Below the pieces are notes generated by a model that saw nothing but the letters and a program-made list of their open reading frames with translations, was not told where the DNA came from and did not search any database. The position numbers and the translations under genes were made by a program. This document shows, one piece after another, positions 1 through 5,996 of a DNA stretch of 6,262 nt; position 1 is the stretch's first letter; each line of letters begins with the position of its first letter. The DNA is from Desulfobulbus sp. Its GTDB lineage: Bacteria > Desulfobacterota > Desulfobulbia > Desulfobulbales > Desulfobulbaceae. Location of the stretch: the NCBI GenBank assembly GCA_017998195.1, contig JAGODN010000155.1:1-6262 (forward strand), written 5' to 3'.

Positions 1-415
1 GATCTACACCCTGTCGTTCACCGGCAGCGAGGAGCGGGATCAGCGCAACCTGCAGGCCCTGGCCAAGAACTCGTTCGGCAAGCACTACCGCATCACCGCC
101 GGCTACGACACGATCACCCGGAACATCGAGGAGATCCAGACGATCATGCAGAACGACTACGTGCTCACCTTCCGCTCCTACATCCCGGTGGACGGCGGTC
201 GGCACAACGTCAAGATCGGGGTCGAGTACCCCACCGGCAGCGGCATCATGTACTACGACAGCTCGACCTTCGAGGCGCTCGAACCGCCGACCTTCCCGCG
301 GGTGCTCGAGGCCCAGCAGAAGATCGACCAGGTGATCCCGGCCATCCGCGAGGACGAACTCTACCTGAAAAACCCGTACGCGCCCGGCGCGGCCGCAGCG
401 CCGGCCGGGAAGTAG
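1..415 (+). CDS. VWA-type protein, C-terminal part (5' end outside window)
   Basis: The reading frame is open from base 2 to a TAG at 413-415 and encodes the last 137 residues of a longer protein. The opening stretch IYTLSFTGSEERDQRNLQAL, followed by LAKNSFGKHYRITAGYDTI, resembles the last strand and helix of a von Willebrand factor A domain, where a strand of the form 'vyTigf' is followed by 'L..lA..tgG.yf.a'. The next part, DYVLTFRSYIPVDGGRHNVK, is a beta-rich segment like those that often follow bacterial VWA domains. The tail is Ala/Pro-rich and ends in AAAAPAGK. The metal-binding MIDAS motif (DxSxS) would lie upstream of the window, so metal binding cannot be judged. The gene runs in the same direction as the FHA/ABC gene about 110 bases downstream and may share its operon. 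VWA proteins often accompany FHA, kinase and phosphatase genes, which supports the call. Family assignment is moderately sure; the exact role is unknown. Confidence 0.62.
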   Translation, partial: IYTLSFTGSEERDQRNLQALAKNSFGKHYRITAGYDTITRNIEEIQTIMQNDYVLTFRSYIPVDGGRHNVKIGVEYPTGSGIMYYDSSTFEALEPPTFPRVLEAQQKIDQVIPAIREDELYLKNPYAPGAAAAPAGK

Positions 416-420
416 AGGCA

Positions 421-436
421 GCGGCCGGATGGCCGC
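421..436 (+). other. GC-rich hairpin just after the VWA gene
   Basis: A perfect 6-bp stem, GCGGCC pairing with GGCCGC around a GGAT loop, starts five bases after the VWA stop codon. No T-run follows, so it is not a classical intrinsic terminator. It could stabilise a 3' end, aid Rho-type termination, or be chance in such GC-rich DNA. Confidence 0.3.
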
Positions 437-469
437 ACATACCGAAAATCCCCGTCCCTCCAGCCTCGC

Positions 470-488
470 GACCGGTCCCCGACCGGTC
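470..488 (+). repeat. Paired palindromic octamers GACCGGTC (hairpin or operator-like)
   Basis: The self-complementary octamer GACCGGTC occurs at 470-477 and again at 481-488, separated by CCC. Because each copy is a palindrome, the RNA can fold into an 8-bp stem with a three-base loop. On DNA the two sites lie 11 bp apart, close to one helical turn. The element sits just upstream of the FHA/ABC start (ATG 525, or GTG 498). It could be an operator, a translation-control or pause hairpin, or chance. Only its structure is seen; no function is shown. Confidence 0.35.
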
Positions 489-524
489 CGGGGCTGAGTG
501 CTTTTCCGATCACCCGCCACGACC

Positions 525-3092
525 ATGGACGCCACCCCTCCCGCCCCGGACCGACCAACCGCCCGCCTGGTGGCGCTCACCGCCGGCTTCGCCTACCGGA
601 CCTGCCGGTTGCCTGCGGACGGCCTCTGTCTCGGCCGGGACGGCGGCCAGTGCGACCTGGTCGCCTCCGGCGCGGCCGTCTCCCGCCGACACGCCCGGAT
701 CCGCGCCGATGCCGCCGGCCGCTGGCTGATCGAGGATCTGGGCTCCACCAACGGGGTGTTCGTCAATGGCCGGCGCATCGACGGCGCCGTCGCTCTGGCG
801 GACGGCGACACCATCGGCCTGGGCACGGCCGCGGGCCAGCTCCGCCTGCAGCTGGGCGAGACCACCGCCAGCGGCCCGACCCTGCTGCCGCCGCAGGCCG
901 CGTGGGTGATCGGCCGGGCCGACGACTGCGACCTCGCCCTGCCCTCCGAACCCACGGTGAGCAGCCGGCACGCGGTCCTGCGCGCCCGGGGGCAGGGGCT
1001 GCGCATCGTTGACCACGCCAGCCTGAACGGTACCTGGGTGAACGGCCGCTCTGTGCGCGACTGCCCGCTGGGACCCGGCGACACCGTGACCATCGGCCCC
1101 TGCCGCTTCCGCTTCGCCCTGGACCCGGACGGCAGCCTGCGGGTGCAGCGGCTGGCCAGCGGCCAGGGCGTCCGCCTGGAATGCGTCGGCCTCGGCCGGG
1201 ACAGCGACCGCGGCCGGCCGCTGCTCGACGACCTCACCCTGGCCGTGACCCCGGGCGAGTTCGTCGGCATCCTCGGGCCCAGCGGCGCCGGCAAGACCAG
1301 CCTGCTGCAGGCGCTGGTCGGCGTCACCCGGCCGCACCGGGGCGCGGTGCTGGTCAACGGCGCCCCCCTGGCCACGGCCCGGGCCATGCTGCGTAACGAC
1401 ATCGGCTACGTGCCCCAGGACGACATCCTCCACCCGGAGCTGACCGTGGCCCGCAGCCTGGCCTACACCGCCCTGCTCCGCCTGCCCCCTGACCTGGGCG
1501 ACGAGCGGCGGGCGGCCCTGGTGGACACCACCATCGAGACGCTCGGGCTGCAGGCGGTGCGCGATCAGCCCATCCATCAATTGAGCGGCGGCCAGCGCAA
1601 GCGGGTGTCCATCGGCGCCGAACTGCTCGTCCGGCCGGGCGTGCTCTTCCTCGACGAACCCACCGCCGGCCTCGACCCGGGGGTGGAGGAACGGCTCATG
1701 CGCCATTTCCGCTCCATGGCCGACCACGGCACCACGGTGGTGCTCACCACCCACCTGCTGGCCAGCCTGGCCCTCTTCGACAAGGTGGCCCTCCTGGCCC
1801 GCGGCCGGCTGGTCTATTTCGGCCCCCCGGCCGAGGCGCCATCCTTTTTCGGCTGCGCCACCATGGCCCGCGTCTTCGACCTGCTCGGCGACGAGCCGCT
1901 GCCGGCGGGCCGGGGCGAGGCGACCGTTGCCGGCTGGGCCGAGCGCTACCGCTGTTCGTCTTTGGGTACGGCCCAGGTGTTTGACCGGCTCTCGGCCGAG
2001 GCCCGGCGGCTGGCCGCCCTGGATGAAGGCGCCCCGACCCTGGTGCCGACCCGGCCCGGCGGAATTGCCGCCAGGCTCGCTGCCCTGCGCGGCTTCGTGC
2101 CCGCCCCGGGCCGGCTGGCCACCGCAATCTGCTCCTGGTCCGTGCTCAGCCGCCGCCACCTGCGGATCCGCCTGGGCGCGCCGAAGCGGCTGCTCCTCTT
2201 CCTGCTCATCCCCACGGTGCTCGCCCTGGTCACCCTGAGCCAGCCGATCAGCGGCCCGCCCGACGGGGCCGCGGTCCGGGCGGGGCAGGAACAGCTGCGC
2301 GCGCAGGTGGCCCGCGGCGGACCAGCCCTCGAGGTCCAGCTGAAGAGTCTCCTCTCGCCGGCCGGCAGCTGGGACCAGCGGTCGGCCGCGGACCTGGTCT
2401 GGGCCCTGCGCCACGAGGGGCCGGCCCACCTGCCGGTGCCGCTTTCGGTGCTGCTCATGGTGGTCATGACCGCGGTCTTTTCCGGCACCCTGATCAGCTG
2501 CCTGGAGATCTCCACCGAGCGGTCCATCTACCGGCGGGAGCGGCTCTCGCACCTGGCCATCGCCCCCTACCTGGCCGCCAAGCTGCCCTTCTGCCTGGGC
2601 ATGACCGCGCTCCAGTGCCTGCTGTTCCTGCTGCTCTGCTGGCTCCACCCGGCCCTGGGGCGACTGCCCCTGCTGCCGGTCTGGCTGACCATGGTGGCCG
2701 TGGCCTGGTGTGCGGTGGCCATCGGCCTCTGCCTGAGTGCGGCCGACCCGGCCGGGGGGCGCTTCTCCGTGCTCCTGGCCATCGTCGCCGTGCTGCCGCA
2801 ACTGATCCTCTCCGGCGGTCTCGGCCCGGACTTCTACGCCGGCCTGCGTCCGGCGGTCCGCCTGGCCGCCGACCTGCTGCCCGCCCGCCACGGCCTGGAA
2901 ATGGTCTGCACCGCCCTGTTCGCCGGCCTGGAGGGCGAGGGCGTCCGCTGGATCCCGGGCCTGGTCCGCGGGGTGATTGGTTTTGACTTCGGCAGGGCCG
3001 TTTATTATAGTGGCGCCTGCACGCTCTTTGTCCAATCCCTCCTCTGGCTTCTCCTCTGTGCATGGTTCCTCAAACGGCAGGATGCCCGCTGA
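525..3092 (+). CDS. FHA-FHA-ABC exporter, ATPase fused to membrane domain (Rv1747-like)
   Basis: This 855-residue fusion is a phospho-regulated ABCG-type half transporter of the inner membrane. FHA domain 1 (about residues 35-102) has GR at 37-38, SRRH at 53-56 and GSTNGVFVNG at 73-82. FHA domain 2 (127-196) has GR at 130-131, SSRH at 146-149 and SLNG at 166-169, so both keep the phosphothreonine-binding residues. The ATPase has Walker A GPSGAGKT (251-258), Q-loop Gln298, signature LSGGQ (353-357), Walker B VLFLDE (373-378) and His410. About six membrane helices follow, near 554-572, 638-659, 680-705, 714-739, 747-765 and 831-849. Domain order and length match M. tuberculosis Rv1747 (about 865 residues), an exporter controlled by the kinase PknF. 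ATP-driven export is therefore likely, with unknown substrate; dimerisation is expected for a half transporter. The ATG at 525 is preferred; an in-frame GTG at 498 would add nine residues, and neither has a clear Shine-Dalgarno. The 3' end overlaps the kinase gene by 31 bases. Confidence 0.93.
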   Translation: MDATPPAPDRPTARLVALTAGFAYRTCRLPADGLCLGRDGGQCDLVASGAAVSRRHARIRADAAGRWLIEDLGSTNGVFVNGRRIDGAVALADGDTIGLGTAAGQLRLQLGETTASGPTLLPPQAAWVIGRADDCDLALPSEPTVSSRHAVLRARGQGLRIVDHASLNGTWVNGRSVRDCPLGPGDTVTIGPCRFRFALDPDGSLRVQRLASGQGVRLECVGLGRDSDRGRPLLDDLTLAVTPGEFVGILGPSGAGKTSLLQALVGVTRPHRGAVLVNGAPLATARAMLRNDIGYVPQDDILHPELTVARSLAYTALLRLPPDLGDERRAALVDTTIETLGLQAVRDQPIHQLSGGQRKRVSIGAELLVRPGVLFLDEPTAGLDPGVEERLMRHFRSMADHGTTVVLTTHLLASLALFDKVALLARGRLVYFGPPAEAPSFFGCATMARVFDLLGDEPLPAGRGEATVAGWAERYRCSSLGTAQVFDRLSAEARRLAALDEGAPTLVPTRPGGIAARLAALRGFVPAPGRLATAICSWSVLSRRHLRIRLGAPKRLLLFLLIPTVLALVTLSQPISGPPDGAAVRAGQEQLRAQVARGGPALEVQLKSLLSPAGSWDQRSAADLVWALRHEGPAHLPVPLSVLLMVVMTAVFSGTLISCLEISTERSIYRRERLSHLAIAPYLAAKLPFCLGMTALQCLLFLLLCWLHPALGRLPLLPVWLTMVAVAWCAVAIGLCLSAADPAGGRFSVLLAIVAVLPQLILSGGLGPDFYAGLRPAVRLAADLLPARHGLEMVCTALFAGLEGEGVRWIPGLVRGVIGFDFGRAVYYSGACTLFVQSLLWLLLCAWFLKRQDAR
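2983..3011 (+). promoter_or_regulatory. Candidate sigma-70-type promoter inside the exporter gene
   Basis: TTGACT at 2983-2988 and TATAGT at 3006-3011 each match the sigma-70 consensus at five of six bases and are separated by the optimal 17 bases. Transcription would start near 3018, about 44 bases before the kinase ATG at 3062. The segment is an AT-rich island in very GC-rich coding DNA. Here the exporter uses codons unusual for this gene (ATT, GGT, TTT, AGG, GTT, TAT TAT, AGT), consistent with selection on the DNA itself. It would drive the kinase, lipoprotein and phosphatase genes independently of the exporter. No experimental support is available. Confidence 0.55.
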
Positions 3093-4471
3093 ACAGCCCG
3101 GAAACGCTCCTCGCCACCGCCCCTGTCGATCCTGCGCCGCTCCCGGTTGTCGATGAGGCCGGCCTGATCGGCGGCCGCTACCGCATCCTGCGGCCGCTGG
3201 GCGAGGGCGGCATGGGCGCGGTCTACCTGGCCGACGACCTGCAGCAGGGCGGCCAGGCGGCCATCAAGACCATCCGCCCGGAACTGGCCGACAACGCCGA
3301 GGTACGCGCCCGCATCCGCCGCGAGCGGAGCCTGCATGCCAGCGTGGTCGCCCACCCGAACATCGTCGCCCTGCGGGACACGGTGGAGGAAAACGGCCGG
3401 CTCTACCTGGTGCTCGAATACTGCCCGGGGGAGACACTCGCCCGACGGCTCGCCCGCGGCGCGCCGCTCACCCCCGGACAGAGCCTGCACCTCATCCGCC
3501 AGCTGCTCGGCGCGCTCGCCGCCATCCACAGTCGCGACATCGTCCACCGCGACATCAAGACCGCCAACATCATCCTCCAGCCGCAGACCGACGGCCCGCC
3601 CCTGGTCAAGCTCACCGATTTCGGCATCGCCCGTCCGGAAGACGACGCCACCCTGACCCAACTGACCAGCCTCGACACCCGCGGCCCGGGCACCCCGGCC
3701 TACATGGCGCCGGAGCGGATCGACCCGCAGACCTTCGGCGCCCTCTGCGCGGCCACCGACCTGTACGCCGCGGGCATCATCCTCTACGAACTGCTGGTCG
3801 GCCACCCGCCCTTCCGGGGTTCGATGACCGAGATCTTCACCGGCCACCTGATGCAGGCTCCGGACCTAAGCCTGCTGCCCGCCGGGCTGCCGCCCGGGGT
3901 GGAGGCGGTGCTGGCCAGGGCCCTGGCCAAGCGGAGCGATGCGCGCTACCCGAACGCCGCCGCCTTTCTCGCCGCTGTCGAGGCGGTCGAGCGGGAACTG
4001 GCCGCCGCCCCGGCATCGGCCGGCGACGCCACCCTGCTCGCCACCGGTCCACTGCCGCCGGATGTGGACGGGGCCTTCGCCACCCTCCTCGACCCGACCG
4101 CGCCCCGACGAACGCCCGCCTCCCTGCGCAGGCGGCGGTGGCTGGCTGCCCTGGCTGCCCTGGCCCTGCTGGGCCTGCTGGGCCTGGCCGCACACTGGCT
4201 GGCGGGACCGTCCACCCCCCCGGCCCCGGTCGCCGACACCCCGGCCCCTGCCGCGACCGAAGCGGTTGCCCCGCCCCCGGCTGCCGCCGCGCCCGCTGCC
4301 GCACCCGGTGCAGCCACATCGCCGAACCGGGACATGACCGCCCTGCAGGCGGTGGAAAGCGGACGGCAGCCTTCTCCCCCGGCCGGGGACGCGGCCGGGC
4401 GGGCCGAACGCAACCCGATGCCGGCCCAGGAGTGGCGGGTGATCGACAGCCAATCGCGCAAGCTCCAATGA
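3062..4471 (+). CDS. Transmembrane serine/threonine protein kinase (PknB/PknF type)
   Basis: This 469-residue protein is a Hanks-type kinase with a cytoplasmic catalytic domain (about 39-310). It has the glycine loop GEGGMGAVY (47-55), Lys69 of AIK, a probable alpha-C Glu88, the catalytic loop HRDIKTAN (162-169), DFG (186-188) and GTPAYMAPE (210-218), so it should be active. The HRD arginine implies activation by activation-loop phosphorylation; candidate Thr residues lie at 197-211. A linker (311-355) with TLLAT and TLLDPT motifs leads to one membrane helix (360-381), after a run of arginines that keeps the N-terminal side inside. The outer part is an 88-residue, Pro/Ala-rich tail with no recognisable sensor domain such as PASTA. 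The ATG at 3062 lies inside the end of the exporter gene and is the only conventional start in this frame before the kinase domain. No Shine-Dalgarno is visible, so translational coupling is likely. By analogy with PknF and Rv1747, the neighbouring exporter is the likely substrate. Confidence 0.95.
   Translation: MVPQTAGCPLNSPETLLATAPVDPAPLPVVDEAGLIGGRYRILRPLGEGGMGAVYLADDLQQGGQAAIKTIRPELADNAEVRARIRRERSLHASVVAHPNIVALRDTVEENGRLYLVLEYCPGETLARRLARGAPLTPGQSLHLIRQLLGALAAIHSRDIVHRDIKTANIILQPQTDGPPLVKLTDFGIARPEDDATLTQLTSLDTRGPGTPAYMAPERIDPQTFGALCAATDLYAAGIILYELLVGHPPFRGSMTEIFTGHLMQAPDLSLLPAGLPPGVEAVLARALAKRSDARYPNAAAFLAAVEAVERELAAAPASAGDATLLATGPLPPDVDGAFATLLDPTAPRRTPASLRRRRWLAALAALALLGLLGLAAHWLAGPSTPPAPVADTPAPAATEAVAPPPAAAAPAAAPGAATSPNRDMTALQAVESGRQPSPPAGDAAGRAERNPMPAQEWRVIDSQSRKLQ
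4142..4183 (+). repeat. Two 9-bp tandem duplications in the kinase membrane helix
   Basis: CTGGCTGCC is repeated directly at 4142-4150 and 4151-4159, and CTGCTGGGC at 4166-4174 and 4175-4183. They encode the LAALAAL and LLGLLGL parts of the single transmembrane helix. Each unit is three codons, so gain or loss of one would lengthen or shorten the helix without a frameshift. The repeats may simply reflect a Leu/Ala/Gly helix in GC-rich codons. Confidence 0.5.
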
Positions 4472-4489
4472 CAGCCGCCGGGTGACGCC

Positions 4490-5050
4490 ATGGCCCTTCG
4501 CCTGCTTCTTGTCCTCCTCCTCGCCTCCGGACCGCTGCTCGCCGGCTGCGCCGCGCCGGTGATCATCGCCGCCGGCGTGGGCACCGGCTACGTGATGACC
4601 GACGACCAGTCCCGCCGCAAGGTGGACCGGTTCTTCCACGATCTCAGCCGCTCGGTCAGGCAGACCACCCGGCGCCTGTCCGGTGACCGACCGGCCAGGA
4701 GCGCCAGCGCTTCCGGGCGCAAGGCCGACTTCACCCTGCGCGTCCGCAAGACCACCCTGACCCCGGTAACGGTGGGCAAGGGAGCGACCGTGACCGTGAC
4801 CCTGCAGTACGCGCTCAGCGGCGGGCCGGCGGGCGGCAGCCGGGTCGAGGTCCAGCGCAGCCTGCTCAGGGAGGGGAAAAGGCTGACCGTGCTCAACACC
4901 GAGACCGCCACCCGCGAGAACGGCACCTGGGAGAACACCCTGACCTTTGCCGTACCCGATTCGGCCCGACCCGGCCGCTACGCGGTACGGCAGGAAATCA
5001 GCGCCCGCGGCCTGACCCGGACCACCGAGCGCGGGTTCACGGTGCGATGA
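4490..5050 (+). CDS. Small lipoprotein with Ig-like beta-rich domain
   Basis: The 186-residue product starts with a short positive N-end and a Leu-rich core, then the lipobox LAGC (17-20), so Cys20 should be lipidated after signal peptidase II cleavage. Ala at +2 favours the outer membrane if the host is Gram-negative. Residues 21-37 are a small-residue, Gly-rich segment (VIIAAGVGTGYVMTDD) like the start of many envelope lipoproteins. A basic, Ser/Arg-rich linker follows to about 82. The rest (about 85-186) alternates as beta strands, such as FTLRVRKTTLTPVTVGKGAT and NTLTFAVPDSARPGRYAVRQ, and looks like an Ig/CARDB-type sandwich with a 'pG.Y.v' near-terminal strand. I do not recognise a named family. 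The gene starts 18 bases after the kinase stop, with only a weak GGGTGA Shine-Dalgarno-like site, and its end overlaps the phosphatase start. It may be a periplasmic partner of the exporter or of the kinase tail; that is inference from position. Confidence 0.8.
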   Translation: MALRLLLVLLLASGPLLAGCAAPVIIAAGVGTGYVMTDDQSRRKVDRFFHDLSRSVRQTTRRLSGDRPARSASASGRKADFTLRVRKTTLTPVTVGKGATVTVTLQYALSGGPAGGSRVEVQRSLLREGKRLTVLNTETATRENGTWENTLTFAVPDSARPGRYAVRQEISARGLTRTTERGFTVR

Positions 5051-5907
5051 CCGGCGGCCCGGCGCACAGCGACCCGGCGGTCCGGGAACAGCACCCCGCG
5101 CGTGAACAACACGGCAGCGCCAACCTGTTCGCGGGCCGCATCGCCTACGCCGGCGTCTCCGACCCGGGCCGGGTCCGCCCCGTCAACGAGGACGGCCTGC
5201 TGCTCCTGCCAGCGGCCGGGGTCTTTGCCGTGGCCGACGGCCTGGGCGGGCTGGACCACGGCGATATTGCCAGCCGGACCGCGCTCCAGGCCCTGGCCGT
5301 CCTGTACACCGCCCCCGGCGGCGCGCCCTGCTGTCCGCTCTTTCCGCCGCCGGCAGAACACCCGGCAGGCCCGCCGCTCTTCGCGGTGGTCGCCAGCGTC
5401 AACCTGCGCACCTTCCGCCAGAAAATCGCCCTGGGCCGCAACATGGCCACCACCCTGGCCATGGTCCAGTGCTGCGGCCCCACCGCGGCCGTGGCCCACG
5501 TGGGCGACAGCCGGGTCTATCACTGGCGCGGGGGCGAACTCCGTTGCCTCACCCGCGATCACTCCCTGGTCAACGAACTCTGCGACCAGGGGGCCATGAC
5601 CCCGACCCAGGCCGAACAGTCGCGCCAGCGCCACGTCATCACCCGCGCCATCGGCGCGACGGCAACCGTGGCGCCGACCGTGACCACCTGCGATCTGCAG
5701 CCGGGCGACCTGCTCCTGCTCTGCACCGACGGCCTCACCGCCATGCTCGCCGACCCGGAGATCGCCGCCCTGCTCGCGAACAACGCGGGCGGGCCCGGCC
5801 AAACGGTGGCCCGACTGGTGGCGGCGGCCAACGAGGCTGGCGGCCGGGACAACGTTACGGTGGTGCTGCTGGAACTGACGGGACCGGGGGAAGACGTTTT
5901 GGCCTGA
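5047..5907 (+). CDS. PP2C-family (PPM/Stp1-type) protein Ser/Thr phosphatase
   Basis: This 286-residue soluble enzyme is a metal-dependent phosphatase of the bacterial Stp1/PrpC/PstP type and is the expected antagonist of the kinase encoded upstream. The metal-site and family motifs are in order: RPVNED (44-49), ADGLGG (63-68, with Asp64 and Gly65), MATTL (133-137), HVGDSR (151-156), LTRDHS (168-173), ITRAIG (198-203), CTDGL (226-230, with Asp228) and GGRDNVTV (265-272, with Asp268). All key acidic residues are kept, so it should be active. A polar 30-residue N-terminal extension containing REQH twice, and a Pro-rich stretch with a Cys pair (about 88-110), are extra to the core. No membrane helix is seen, unlike mycobacterial PstP. 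The start overlaps the lipoprotein stop as ATGA with no Shine-Dalgarno, which implies translational coupling. It is the last gene of the cluster, 23 bases before the terminator. Confidence 0.95.
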   Translation: MTGGPAHSDPAVREQHPAREQHGSANLFAGRIAYAGVSDPGRVRPVNEDGLLLLPAAGVFAVADGLGGLDHGDIASRTALQALAVLYTAPGGAPCCPLFPPPAEHPAGPPLFAVVASVNLRTFRQKIALGRNMATTLAMVQCCGPTAAVAHVGDSRVYHWRGGELRCLTRDHSLVNELCDQGAMTPTQAEQSRQRHVITRAIGATATVAPTVTTCDLQPGDLLLLCTDGLTAMLADPEIAALLANNAGGPGQTVARLVAAANEAGGRDNVTVVLLELTGPGEDVLA

Positions 5908-5930
5908 AGGTGGGGGGCAATGCGGACAGT

Positions 5931-5978
5931 CCAACAACAAAGGGCATCCCGGCGAACCGGGATGCCCTTTGTTGTTGG
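5931..5978. terminator. Bidirectional intrinsic terminator between convergent genes
   Basis: A perfect 22-bp inverted repeat (5931-5952 with 5957-5978) surrounds a CGAA loop; the other strand has a TTCG loop. The inner stem is GC-rich (GGGCATCCCGG) and the outer part is rich in A and C on one side and T and G on the other (TTTGTTGTT after the hairpin core on either strand). It sits between the PP2C stop (5907) and the MFS stop (5997), and its symmetry suits termination from both sides. The U-tract is interrupted by G, so efficiency is not certain. Confidence 0.85.
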
Positions 5979-5996
5979 TGCGGATGGATGGAGCGT

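Noticed and set aside
498..524. GTG at 498 as the start of the exporter
   Set aside because: It is in frame but has only a weak GGGG upstream and adds nine residues with no domain content. The ATG at 525 is preferred, though GTG is not excluded.
510..3035. An 841-codon open frame on the minus strand opposite the exporter gene
   Set aside because: Its product is low-complexity, rich in Gln, Gly and Ala with no domains. It is the expected antisense shadow of a GC-rich gene, while the plus-strand frame has full ABC and FHA motifs.
3082..3092. ATG at 3082 overlapping the exporter's end as a kinase start
   Set aside because: It is in a different frame from the kinase domain.
3005..3847. Long minus-strand frame opposite the kinase gene
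   Set aside because: It has no recognisable motif and lies wholly over a frame with every kinase motif intact.
1..5907. A type VI secretion post-translational control locus (PpkA/PppA/Fha type)
   Set aside because: Kinase, phosphatase, FHA and VWA parts are present, but no Tss component is visible, and the FHA domains are fused to an ABC exporter, unlike T6SS Fha proteins.
1..5907. A TerY-type tellurium-resistance triad (VWA, kinase, PP2C)
   Set aside because: The VWA fragment has the beta-rich tail of other VWA families, and no Ter proteins are seen. The FHA-ABC/kinase pairing fits Rv1747/PknF better.
4978..5940. Long minus-strand frame opposite the phosphatase gene
   Set aside because: Its product is low-complexity (Gly, Ala, Arg, His, Gln). 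It starts within the terminator region and mirrors the PP2C gene.
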